Program-made: the position numbers and the translations under genes
Shown here: positions 9,935 through 20,079 of the stretch, one piece after another
How positions within the stretch are numbered: the stretch's first letter is position 1
Layout of the letters: every line of letters begins with the position of its first letter
Notes under the pieces: model-generated
Told to the model about the DNA's origin: nothing
The model's input: the letters and a program-made list of their open reading frames with translations, nothing else
Databases searched by the model: none
Assembly: GCF_000003605.2 (NCBI RefSeq)
Contig: NW_003109985.1
Coordinates: 137,040 to 167,349, forward strand
Length of the DNA: 30,310 nt
Origin: Saccoglossus kowalevskii
Lineage: Eukaryota; Hemichordata; Enteropneusta; Harrimaniidae
Direction: 5' to 3'

Positions 9935-11700
9935 GGGTCTTGGTACTTAGAAGAAAATCTTATTCAAAAGTGAGGAGGTTGCACTGTAAATGTTAGATTA
10001 AATATAGCTGTGATCGTGCTATTTTATGTTGTATTGGATGTCGTTTACATGTGTTGAACACAGGTTGCATTAGAACACTTTAAACGCCTTTCGATGTAGA
10101 CCTTTTAAATAGCATGTCCTGCTTTTGTGAATGGCATGGCATAACTAACCGGGTGATGTTTTGTTGACTTCTTCTGAACAAGAGACATATCACACAATGC
10201 TTTGCGGCGTATATCAACTCTGCATCCCAAAATAAGAAATCTCAGTCACAGACTTGTTATCGTTCCAGCGCGGTTTTATGAATTCAACTCAATACATCAT
10301 GCTGTGTTTTCAAGACTTTGAAGATAGAAAGTGTAATAATGTTGAGCGAGGATGATTCTTACCTATATAGTTCCGGGTAATATTTGGATTTTAATTGTGC
10401 ATCTTGATGAGACATCTTTTCTCTCTACGATATAATATTATGCTTCGGGTATTCTTTTTGTCTGTCTGACATTCGTGTGATGTCACACTAACTCGTCGGG
10501 CGTTGTACCTGCTTTTCTGATAGAAGGTCTATATGACAGCTTATACATGTAGCCGATATTCTCAACTAAATGAAAAATCGACATGGTGCAGTTTTCTTTT
10601 TTTTTTCTTTTTCGCCATCTCAATAATAGATTACGATGTGATACATTCTTAATTAGCTTTGTCTAAAAGAGTGTTGACATATGAGACACGTTCTGTTATG
10701 ATATTGCAGAATCTGGTAGGATACATTGAGTCACCGAGAGTGTCGTAAAACGGACCAGAGGAAGGTGATTGATGATTAGTGTAGGTAATTTAGAAGTGTC
10801 GGTAAATTTTATAGAAACGTCAATACATTTTATCCTAGCCTTACAATCTACAAAGACGGCAGATTATACTGATAATATTCACTGCTGGGGTCAGCATACT
10901 TTATTTTAATGACATTCAGTTTGCGCGACACCCATAAGAGTGTGAAGATAAATAACGATTGATGTCCTAAATTATAATGTGTTCATACTAGATCGTTAAC
11001 TTAGTAATTTTCAAATATTGACTTGGCCTAAAATACGAACCAATTACATTTGTTAGCTTACCTTCAGGCTATATTAGTGCATAATGACGACAGAATAGGG
11101 TTATAAAATTGAGAATACATTTATACTTGGGTATATATATAGGTCACAGCATCAACGACAATTGCCAATGAAAACCGACTATTCATGAATCATGGCGCGT
11201 TGTCGCTTCATTCCGAACTAGTTATTCTCTAAACCAATTTATTATACAATATAATAACTGACAGTTTCTATGTTCTTCGTAGTAATACATCATGTGCTCA
11301 AAATAACGCTAGTTTACATTTTGCTCCTTATGTTACAAAAAAGAAGCAGACACGGGGACGACAAATTTACTTTTTAATTTGAAAATGATTTTGTTTCTCA
11401 AAATGGTGTATTTTGTGCTGTAAGGGCGGTCGTGGAAGCTGAATATTTGTTATGTTCAAAACAAACAATTGTTGGGAATTTGTAATTACAATTGTGTTTG
11501 GGTGCGAACCATTATGAAACAATCATTGTGCACGTACGCAACAATATGGCATATCACAAATGTCACGTTGCTCTGTATAACTGCACTACGGCGTCATTTT
11601 ACCGTTGAGAAAACTTGATTTAAAAATGACTACTGTTTTTATTGTAAAGTTCGAATATGTACATTAGCACATAAAATAAGCAGTATAATTTAAATTGTAG
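9935..11700. other. AT-rich non-coding stretch
   Basis: Includes a pyrimidine tract at about 10592-10612 and an acceptor-like TATTGCAG at 10709 followed by only 12 open codons. No gene, repeat or element could be supported. Confidence 0.4.
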
Positions 11701-11714
11701 TTATATCTCACTAT

Positions 11715-12138
11715 CATTTGCATACATATTACAGCTGTAGAGAGCAATGCGTTTTAAAATAAACTTGAGTGTCGCAATATAGATGTTCGTAATACATGTA
11801 ATATCAATTGTATCTACAGTAGGGAATTGGACTGTGACCTCAGAACAGATGGTGAACAACTGTTTACGACTTCTAGTCACCACACGATTTCTCATCTGTG
11901 CGATAGTTGACATTTGCACTCAACGGGATCTGATCAATATTACGCCGCTCAATATACATTTCCGTTTGCATTCATACGCTAGACAGATATATAAGACTAC
12001 ATTACACGCAATGAAGATGTAAATAATCTTGCGATGATTTGAAGGATCTTCCAGGTCATAGTTGACAACGACAATATCCAGTTCTCAGTCCGTTGAGCGG
12101 TGTTTATCATGTCGTTATTACATCACAATTCTCACTTG
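11715..12138. repeat. Diverged segmental duplication, copy 1
   Basis: Matches 12449-12925 in the same orientation, offset 774 to 788 bp. Shared phrases include TTTTAAAATAAA, CACACGATTTCTCAT (11881 and 12655), GTTGACATTTGCACTCAA, CCGCTCAATATACAT and GTGTTTATCA. On the minus strand an ATG frame in this copy reads MSTIAQMRNRVVTRSRKQLF and its counterpart is preserved in copy 2. This copy lacks a roughly 22-bp segment containing TATAAATAG that is present in copy 2. Confidence 0.8.
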
Positions 12139-12448
12139 AATTTCAGGAATCTATAATTAGTTCCAAAATTATTGTCACTATTAGAATTTTGAAAAAGAAG
12201 CTTACTCGTTGTCTGCCGACAAAATCTACGCTCGTACAAAATATAACCTGCACACTTTCAAACAAGACTGAGAAATGTGTAGTGTAATTCTAACACATAC
12301 ATACATATATCGTAATAAAATATGTAGTGATAAAATAGATATACGCACTATTGTCAATTCTTTTTTCCAGTAAATCAGAATGTGAATATCACGACATAAT
12401 AGAGCCAGTAACAAACACGCATAATTTCAATTTCAGTATTACTTTTCT

Positions 12449-12925
12449 TTTATTCGTATACAAGTCATATTCATTGAGGGCGTGCTTTTAAAATAAATGC
12501 AAGTGCCACAACACAAATTTTCACAATAATATCAACACATTTTTACCACTTTTCAAGGAAAGCTAACATCCTAAATCTGTAGTCTGACAAATTCTTTAGC
12601 TGAGAGCGTGCGACGGAGTAGCTGGTTGAATAACCGTTTACGACTCCTATTCGTCACACGATTTCTCATCATCTGTGCGCCAGTTGACATTTGCACTCAA
12701 GGCGGTCTGATCAATACTACACCGCTCAATATACATAACCGTATGTTGCTATAAATAGTTGGCATTCAGTTCATACGCTAGACTGTTGTATAACGCTACA
12801 GTAAACACAATAAAGGTGTACATAAACTTGCGATGCAATGCGAAATCGTCCTTGTCAAAGTTGCCAATGACAACAATCCGTTCACTAGTGTTTATCAGGT
12901 CGTTATTTCCTCACACTTCTCACAT
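12449..12925. repeat. Diverged segmental duplication, copy 2
   Basis: Counterpart of 11715-12138. The minus-strand frame reads MSTGAQMMRNRVTNRSRKRL and runs to a stop after about 40 codons, one codon longer than copy 1 through an in-frame ATG. On the plus strand the 96-codon frame at 12759-13049 overlaps the end of the copy; its equivalent in copy 1 stops early. The unit could be an old transposon fragment or a duplicated exon. I recognise no family. Confidence 0.8.
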
Positions 12926-12929
12926 ATAT

Positions 12930-13215
12930 ATCAGCGGTACTCATGAGAATTATGTTGATAGACGCACTAAACCAGACCTTTTCCAGTTCAGATTGTTTTC
13001 TCAGGATAATAGTAATTTTAATACACTTATTTCATTCAGTTTTGTGTGAATTGTACGCCTCCTGGCATTTTCCAAGATTTCTGTATAAAAATAAACGTTG
13101 ATACTGATCACATGATTACAAATAAAGAACAATACTGTGTTAATCGCAATATTCAGTTTAATTTGCACCGAAAAAATATTAATATTATCGTAATTTGATT
13201 ATCTGTTTCATTTCA
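12930..13215. other. AT-rich non-coding stretch
   Basis: No feature was seen apart from a good pyrimidine-rich acceptor at its end (TTTCATTTCAG). Confidence 0.35.
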
Positions 13216-13216
13216 G

Positions 13217-13274
13217 TACTTGGACCAGCATTGGAACCAGCTGCAAGCATGAACATCGGCACGTGATCCGTTGA
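13217..13274 (+). CDS. Possible short terminal exon
   Basis: Follows the acceptor GTTTCATTTCAG. All frames stop within 57 bases. Entered in phase 2 (compatible with the block at 9721) it ends at 13274 and reads TWTSIGTSCKHEHRHVIR. Entered in phase 1 it reads LGPALEPAASMNIGT and ends at 13266. An AATAAA occurs at about 13487. The acceptor is good, but the coding part is too short to judge. Confidence 0.2.
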
Positions 13275-13289
13275 CAGCATGTATTAATT

Positions 13290-13324
13290 AATCATTCATC
13301 ACGTTACGTAACAAATGAATGATT
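13290..13324. repeat. Composite palindrome
   Basis: AATCATTCAT (13290-13299) and ATGAATGATT (13315-13324) are perfect inverted copies flanking the 10-bp palindrome GTTACGTAAC (13303-13312). The outer arms extend a few more bases with one mismatch. It may be a cruciform-prone site, a remnant of a mobile element end, or a bZIP-like binding site (TTACGTAA core). Confidence 0.6.
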
Positions 13325-13633
13325 GATTGCCATATTATTCACCTGATTAAGGTAAAACATGCTGCAGATGTCTTCCCATCCTCCAAACAGAACATTTTTC
13401 TTCATTGTAACATTGACACAAAAAGTAAGAATTGTATAAAAAGTACAATACGCGCTGGTAATTATTGTGACAAAAATAGTCATATTAATAAAATGAATGG
13501 AGTGAATTTGATGTTTAAACTCCATCATTTTTTTGTGCGCTAGACAAAAATGTTTTCATATGCATTATCCGTCTTTTGTAACCCTCTCCAGTCTGAGACC
13601 TTTCTCTAATCAGAACGAGCTGTTACAAAGATG

Positions 13634-13802
13634 TCATCTGAAAGGCTGTCCGGCATAGCGACAATAATCTGGCGGAAAACTAGCCCGGGGCATGTTCTCG
13701 CGCAAATCCCTGGAAAGGCCGGTGCACTGTAAAATCCGTATATAGGTCTTGCGGCCCCTGGAGGCAGAGATTATGTGGTCGTTAGGAGATATTTGTACTA
13801 GC
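13634..13802 (-). CDS. Possible minus-strand terminal exon, unassigned
   Basis: On the minus strand a pyrimidine-rich acceptor (GGTTTTTGCAG) ends at 13803. From 13802 a phase-2 frame stays open for about 55 codons to a TGA at 13634-13636. It includes LVQISPNDHIISASRGRKTY and ends FPPDYCRYAGQPFR. The block is GC-richer than its surroundings. The SPNDHIISAS stretch recalls a WD-repeat strand, but only one such unit is present and the trailing WD is missing, so no family is claimed. On the plus strand a 33-codon ATG frame at 13631-13732 overlaps it. Confidence 0.22.
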
Positions 13803-14110
13803 CTGCAAAAACCCAGGGGCCATGGTTGAAAATAACTGTAGCAGAAGCGAATCCCAAAAAACAATCTTTATACGTCGATTAGAATTCTCAATATCTGTAA
13901 TTATTTACGGGTTCTGAATACCTAATTTATTGTCCTGTAACTGCGATTTACTATGAGATATTATAATGTTCATAAACCAGACTTAGTGAAAAAATATATT
14001 TTGTATTAGTCGCTTCATCAGCAACTGGTATACGCCGGTCCGGTGTGCGCGCATTCAACCCAGAGTAATCGTGAATGACGTTGTGTGCCACCGAGTTACT
14101 CCTCGGGGCA

Positions 14111-14187
14111 TCAGTTGAGTCCACTACTGTCACTGATGTCATTTCGTATTCGATGTTTCATAGCCCGGGATTTCAGCGGCGTCTTTG
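14111..14187 (-). CDS. Possible minus-strand exon downstream of 15062-14894
   Basis: Preceded on the minus strand by TAATATTTACAG ending at 14188. Joined in phase 1 to the block ending at 14894, it reads AKTPLKSRAMKHRIRNDISD and stops at 14111, giving a model of about 81 residues rich in Lys and Arg. Joined in phase 2 it reads KDAAEIPGYETSNTK and stops sooner. An independent ATG frame starts at 14142 (MTSVTVVDSTDAPRSNSVAH) and runs to 13951. Several frames look protein-like because CpG and GC content are higher here, so the correct one cannot be chosen from sequence alone. Confidence 0.2.
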
Positions 14188-14893
14188 CTGTAAATATTAG
14201 CTACCTGTAAAGAACATCCTAAACATCAAAATGGCATATCTCACTTAATAGCCATTCTAGTCCGTCCATTGTCTAGTTTAAATGGCAAATATTCTTCCAC
14301 GGTCTTGAAACGACAACATCTGGGACAGCGCCATTGCAGTGAAAGACAATTGGTTATGCGCAGTATTGTTGCGCAGTAGTCGGCTGAGTAGTACTCCTAC
14401 TAGAGTGTCAACTCCGATGCAGCAGTTTACATATAGTTAAATCTAGGGATTTAGTTTATTCTAATACTATTATTTAGTAAAAATGGTAATACTAAATGAT
14501 CATCATCCATATTACGTTGAGTACTATCAATGAAACTCGGCTATATAGCATTGATAACATCTTGTAACACGGCTGATTACTCAGCCCATTAACGCGCGTT
14601 TAATCCAAGATTAAAACTGATACTCGCTTTAATAATGACAAACACGGAATGTGTTTCTTTTATATCCGTATCTACAACGAGTTAAAAATCTTGCCATGTT
14701 TGCTGAGAGTGATTATTACGAAACTGAATCATTAAACGACTGTAATCAAAACGCTTAGGAGTTGAAAACAGTAACTTTGAATCGGAAATAGCTTCCATTG
14801 TGCAGCAGTCACTCTGGGAGTCGGTGAAGCAGAGTCGCTAAATAGAGCTGAATACAAGCAGGAAAATTAAACGATTACTTTTACATACTTTAC

Positions 14894-15062
14894 CGAAGAG
14901 TATACGTCTTCTTCCGGCACACAAAGCAGGGACGAGTTTCTCTTTCGCGCAAGTGTCTCCGTTGAAGAGATAACGTTTCGTCGGTGGACATAATGGAATC
15001 GAATCTCTTTGTGTGTTTGTGGTTGGGGGGGGCAATAATTCATTTCTACGATGGGATGCCAT
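14894..15062 (-). CDS. Possible minus-strand first coding exon
   Basis: An ATG at 15062 sits in good context (TTAAGATGG) and an open frame MASHRRNELLPPPTTNTQRD continues 56 codons to a strong donor (CTTCG/GTAAAG) at 14893. The other two minus-strand frames are also open through most of the block; one contains RETRPCFVCRKKTYTLR and another RFHYVHRRNVISSTETLARK. A run of eight C at 15024-15031 could hide a length error. Composition is more balanced than the flanks. No family is recognised. Confidence 0.25.
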
Positions 15063-15069
15063 CTTAATA

Positions 15070-15425
15070 TGAATTGATACTTTTGAATTTCATTATTTTT
15101 ACTCTCCTTTGCTTGATTCCCTGGGTATGCGTTTTATTTTGTGTGATTCTTATTACCAGCTCATCATTACAAGACGTGAAAAGCGTCATTTATGTAGGAC
15201 TTGTATAACTTGTTTTTTTCTTGTTGTTTGTGTATATGTTTGATCAGTGGTAGCGTCGCCGTACAATAAGAAGAAAGCGTAAATGTAATTCATAGATCTC
15301 CACGCTAACTTTGGTTAAAGTCGCTGTACGTGCTGCTACTTTAATACACTATGGGAAACAACACGTGAGTTAAAATACTAAATGACATTAATAACAAGTG
15401 CTGTAACAAGACCCATACTGTATTT
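15070..15425. other. Non-coding stretch
   Basis: AT-rich with T runs near 15210. No supported feature. Confidence 0.4.
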
Positions 15426-15431
15426 CCTCAG

Positions 15432-15487
15432 TCTCGACGACTGAAGCATTTATTTGACAAGACACATCCTTGCCTTCGGGGAAGAAA
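15432..15487 (+). CDS. Possible 56-bp internal exon
   Basis: Acceptor CTGTATTTCCTCAG and donor GAAGAAA/GTAAGC bound the block. Only the phase-0 frame is open; it reads SRRLKHLFDKTHPCLRGR and leaves phase 2. It is short and of unknown family, and the splice signals are the main support. Confidence 0.25.
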
Positions 15488-15489
15488 GT

Positions 15490-16245
15490 AAGCACGACAC
15501 GAGGACTGGTAATACTATTACATTAGTTATTAAACCACGCAGATATGGACGATCGAAGGAGTAATTGCTTGTCAACTTCAATACTATCAACTATTTTCGT
15601 TATCTAGGAGTACATGTCAGCGATAGCATTTGTAATTCACATGTGAAATCTTCAGTTCTGATTACTTCTTTTTTCCGCATTAATTATGGGACTATTTGTT
15701 CGTATCATCAAGACAAATTACTATGTCGATCTACCCAGTGTTATCAGCAATAAACCTAATATTTGGCATGATTTTGTGCATGTAGCATCTGTCCAAATGT
15801 TAGTGAAAAAGTATGAGTAAAAATATGATTGATCACAAATTTACATGACCATACCATGTCATAGTAAAAATGTATACCTAACAATTGACTAGATAACGTC
15901 TCATAAACATCACTGTGCAACTTATTTATTTACACATATAGCGATGTTAGCGATGCCGACATGATGCTAAGCCATGTCGACATGACTGAAGCAAGCGCCC
16001 GGAAGGAAGCGAAAATATCATGTTATTCACTATCTTTCCAATGTTTCTCACTCGCTTTCCTATTACATAAAAACGCAGTGATACATTCGACCTCCATATA
16101 TACAAATTATTTTATCGGCGGACTATATATTCCATGCTATTTACCGCAATGTTGGCCACATAATACATTTCTGTACGAGTAACATCACTTGCTTTAAAAC
16201 CACATTGGTATGTGCGCCCCCATCGTGTAAACTATAAAATATAAC
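15490..16245. other. Non-coding stretch with short chance frames
   Basis: Open frames of 62 and 73 codons at 15565-15753 and 15961-16182 have no motifs. 15961-16020 is somewhat GC-richer. Nothing further was seen. Confidence 0.35.
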
Positions 16246-16250
16246 TACGA

Positions 16251-16265
16251 CCAACAGAGGGCGGA
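16251..16265 (+). promoter_or_regulatory. CTCF-like binding motif
   Basis: CCAACAGAGGGCGGA matches the conserved CTCF core (CCA-N-N-AG-R-GGGC) at almost every informative position, the exception being A where C or G is preferred. It lies in a small GC-richer spot (CGCCCCCAT at 16215). CTCF and this motif are conserved across bilaterians. A match alone does not show occupancy. Confidence 0.35.
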
Positions 16266-16705
16266 AGACACAGCAACGTTCGTCTTTATACTTCTATACA
16301 TACAATACATGTTTTATTAAATGTGTTCGAACTAGAATTTTAACAATAAGTATGTATATTATCAATCTTTACTATGCCTTTTCGTGTGCTTACGCTACTT
16401 TATCAAAATTCCTTTTTTTTCAAATATTACTTGGTTCCAAAGACAATTCCCCGCATAAGCACTCCAGCCTAGTTCTTCATCAAGTTATTTCCAACTCATT
16501 CCACCACCACATTATCGTACATGCAGTTCGTCATATTATAACATAATCTACATCTTCTTCATTCCATTGTCATTATCTCAATACAAGTCATGTAAACCCA
16601 ATGACTATTCGTAACATTGCCAATTGCTCTACAACCATTTAATTTTAATGTTATTTGGTTGGTACCTTGCCATTTGTTCTCAGTGGTATTTTTTCGCCGT
16701 TTCAC

Positions 16706-16953
16706 TTCTTTGAAATACAACTTTGCCCAAGAATAGTTCTTTGAAACACCACTTTGCCCAATACCAGTTTTTTGAAATACCACTTCACCCAGGACCAGTT
16801 GTTTGAAATACTACTTTGCCCAGGACCAGTTCTTTGATATAACACTTAGCCCATGACCAGTTCTTTGAAATACCGCTTTGTCCAAGACCAGTTCTTTAAA
16901 ATATCACTTCGCCCAAGACCGGTTCTTTGAAATACCACTTTGCCCATGACCAG
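16706..16953. repeat. 31-bp minisatellite, eight ordered units with decayed flanks
   Basis: Eight consecutive 31-bp units start at 16706, 16737, 16768, 16799, 16830, 16861, 16892 and 16923, each close to TTCTTTGAAATACCACTTTG followed by CCCAAGACCAG. Related but scrambled phrases (AATGCCACTT, AATACCACG, TTTGCCC) continue to about 17110 and reappear at about 17495-17640, so the original array was probably longer and decayed from its edges. The unit is not a multiple of three. Confidence 0.92.
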
Positions 16954-17149
16954 TTATTTGAAATGCCACATTGTATCAATACCATGTTATCACAATGCCA
17001 CTTCTTCGGGAAATAGCTTTGCCGAATACCACCCGAAATGCCACCTTGTCCAATATAAGAATGTTACTTTACCCCAATATTATTCTGTAGCAATACCACG
17101 TTCTTCGACGTGTCACGTTATTAATCTAGCTACCGTGGTAGGTAACGAG

Positions 17150-18330
17150 AGCGCCTGAAGTGCCGAGGCGATTGCGTGATTGTGAGTTGGAATCCTGTGT
17201 TTCATTATTTCATGTTGTTAAATGTGTTGCATGTACAATTTATCATGTCTTCAAAATTACACTTTGTCAAATACCGATTCTTCTAAACATCAAAATGGCA
17301 ATCCATGTACTGATCAAAGATCGAATATTGCAAAAATACGCCATTTACCCATTTGCGTTTTTTGACATAAATAAAACAAACATAAATTCGATCGTTTACT
17401 TCTTCAGTACATGCCTCTTCTAAATTGGATATTGTAATCAATCATCTCTTATGATGCGATTATTTTACAGCTCATGTGTTTTTGAAATGTTATTCCAATT
17501 TTTTGTCGCAATACCACTCTGTTAAAAACAACCTCTTTGTCATGACAATCTGCCCAAATTATACTACTTCTTCGCAATAAGACATACCAATTTCGCAGTA
17601 CCCTTTCGTTAAATACAACTTTTCCCCAATATCTGTTATTGTACCAAAGCCATTGCATTGCATTTTTTTAGTGGCACTACATAGCCATAATACGCATTGC
17701 GACGTTTACACAATACTATTTTGTGGCACAACAAATGTGCCTTAATGGAAAGAGTGGCTTTCACTTATGTAGGCCCGACCGTCTAACAACATCACCACGG
17801 TTTGTTCCAGAATATCGATGTGATGACGGTTGCACTACAAACTCGACATGTTTGCATTCTTGCCTGCTGTATGTATTCTAAATTTGTACGTTAAATTAAA
17901 GTTATTTTTGTTAACCATTTATTTTACTGTATTTTCTCAAAAAGCATGCGTAATAGAAATGCCTATGCAGAATTTGAATCGCCCGTTATTCATTTTTTAC
18001 ACCATTTCTATTGATTTAGCTCTTGAGCTAACTGATATTAATAGACGTTCAAATGGTGCACAGAATGGCCAAAACGCGTAAGTTCATACGGATTAAAAAT
18101 GCAGTTGTAAGCAGAAATTTTCATATGCAACAATTTAATATGCCTAAAGTGCGCTCTCTACGGTAAAATACAGATATGAGTAATTTGAACCAATAGTCAC
18201 CTTGTTTTACGACGGGAATTACGGGTGTCCTGTTCTAACCAACAAACACGTATGCTCGGTAGACAATACTGTCACATATTCAGCCTAGCAGAAACTATGG
18301 AATATCCCGTTTTGGTGGAGATTAATTCGT
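17150..18330. other. AT-rich stretch, partly decayed minisatellite
   Basis: Includes the scrambled 31-bp-repeat remnants at 17495-17640. CTAAACATCAAAATGGCA at 17284 is shared with 14218, without extended flanking similarity. Frames of 69 to 87 codons are AT-rich and unrecognised. Confidence 0.4.
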
Positions 18331-18333
18331 GAA

Positions 18334-18962
18334 ATTCGTTTATTCTATTGTGTAATGCGTTAACGAACTTGAGATTAGGTCAAAGTGACAAATTCCAAAT
18401 GTTGAAAACTATGCACAGGTTTTCTGACAATATTTTGCTGTTTTATTTATTGCAACCAAACACACTTTTACACTTTTGAAATTAACTTTTGAAAGAAGTG
18501 ACTGAAAATACGAATCTAATGACGTTGAATTATGGTGTATTGAACGCAAAGTTTTCAAGCCGGAAATGAAATTTGAAAAATTTATTTGCTTATTTTTTTC
18601 TTCAATTTCGCAGCAGGTCTGTTATGAAAAGTTCGTGCAGACCACATAGACGCCGAAACATACAATGTAAGCATGGGAAAAGGAAACAGTGCGTTTTATG
18701 CTGATTAGTCAGAAGTGTAGAAAATAATGTGATTGGTTCATACTTTATTTACGAAATATCATAATTCACCGTCATAAGATTCGTATTTTCTAAGTCTATT
18801 GTTGTGATGGAAATCAAATAAACAAATGCACCTCAGGAGAATTAATTTCAAAAAGTGGAAATGTTTGTTTTGTTGCAATAAATAAAACAGCAAAATATTA
18901 GTGTTTTAGAAAACCTGTGCATAGTTTTCAACATTTGGAATTATACAATAGAATAAACGAAT
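18334..18962. mobile_element. Long inverted-repeat element (foldback or MITE-like), about 630 bp
   Basis: The left arm (18334-18540) and right arm (18750-18962) are inverted copies over about 200 bp. Identical runs include 35 bases (18391-18425 against 18908-18942) and about 28 bases around TATTTTGCTGTTTTATTTAT. Both outer ends read ATTCGTTTATTCTATTGT. The left arm has an extra segment of about 38 bp at about 18353-18390, absent from the right arm. The central 200 bp has no open frame. No clear target duplication flanks it. A transcript through it could form a near-continuous hairpin. Confidence 0.85.
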
Positions 18963-18964
18963 GG

Positions 18965-19435
18965 CCACCATTTGCCACGGATTCTTACGATATATGGTCC
19001 AACACGCCAATACCCTTGATACACTGTGATTGGTTGTGGTGTTTTTTCTACTGTCCATTTTTTTGCTGAGGTACAATTCGTAAATTTACAATACGCAAAC
19101 ACGCAACGGCGCCCTCTTAGGTAAAGTGTTAACCTGCGAAAAATATGCACTGAATCTGCGAATACGTGTATGCAATGAGCAATGTTACAATAATAATCAA
19201 CTGAATTTGTTAAACTCTGATGGAGGTGATTTATAATAATGATTCCCCGATATCGTCATAATATTAAATTCGGAAGATGGTTTAGAAGATTAATCTTTTT
19301 GCCATATAACCTTCTCTTTAAATATGACGCTGTGGGAGGTTAATTATTGTTTAAATAACAGGGTAAAAACGGGGGTGTGTGAAATAATGAACCCGATGCA
19401 GTCGAGCCCATTATTCTGGCGAATATTCCTGTGTG
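18965..19435. other. Non-coding stretch between two inverted-repeat elements
   Basis: A 69-codon minus-strand frame at 18941-19150 begins inside the right arm of the preceding element and has no recognised motif. Nothing else was seen. Confidence 0.35.
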
Positions 19436-19437
19436 AG

Positions 19438-20072
19438 CCCTGTCATCACGCATTATAATACTGTACGCTGCAATTATTGAAAAGTTGCATTCTAATTGGT
19501 CGATCTGCACCACGTGTAGCCCCGATAACTGGAAAATGCCAGAGGCCAATAAATACGAACAACATCGTTTTTGACTCATCAGTATCAAATTTTCACCAAC
19601 ATTTGTACGAATCGATGAAACAAAAAAACCTCAATCATTCATTCATTCAAATAATGTCGTGATAACCGGGCTCGCACGGGGATGTTCACTTAAATATTGC
19701 GTCTCGTTCATTATTGCGCACATTCTCGTTTTCGCAATTGGCAGTGCAGGGTTCTTAATTTCAATCAAGATACAACGAACTATAACAAAAATGACGAAAA
19801 AAATCGACAACGTGCTCAGCACATTAGAGTGTAGACCACAAGCAAGTAACATGAGGGAAATTCGCTCGTAGGTAATTTGCAGATGAAAATGACCAGGATT
19901 TCTTATGAGAACGCATGATGATGGGTTTGTTGTATACGCGATTTTTGTAAATGCAGAAAAATAATGCAAACTGCAGATTAACGCGAAATCTGATAACTGT
20001 GCAGCATGAGGTATCGATCGACCAATTAGAACGCGCCATTGCAGTACACGGTATTATAAAATGCTATAACAG
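19438..20072. mobile_element. Second TIR element, about 630 bp, CpG-richer interior
   Basis: The left end holds GCATTATAATACTGTACGCTGCAA (19449-19472 region) then TTCTAATTGGTCGAT (19490-19504). The right end holds inverted counterparts: ATCGACCAATTAGAA is exact at 20017-20031, and TTGCAGTACACGGTATTATAAAATGC at 20040-20065 is near-exact. A weaker match extends outward (CTGTCAT against CTGTTAT). The interior is richer in CpG than its flanks. It contains a 108-codon minus-strand frame at 19643-19969 with a hydrophobic stretch at about residues 51-71, but its first ATG is at residue 40 and no family is recognised. The element family is unknown. Confidence 0.6.
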
Positions 20073-20079
20073 ACGTATG

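Noticed and set aside
13751-13790. WD-repeat protein from SPNDHIISAS on the minus strand
   Set aside because: Only one partial unit, no terminal WD pair and no second repeat.
14218-17301. Dispersed repeat sharing CTAAACATCAAAATGGCA at 14218 and 17284
   Set aside because: The match is 18 bases with no flanking similarity and could be chance in AT-rich sequence.
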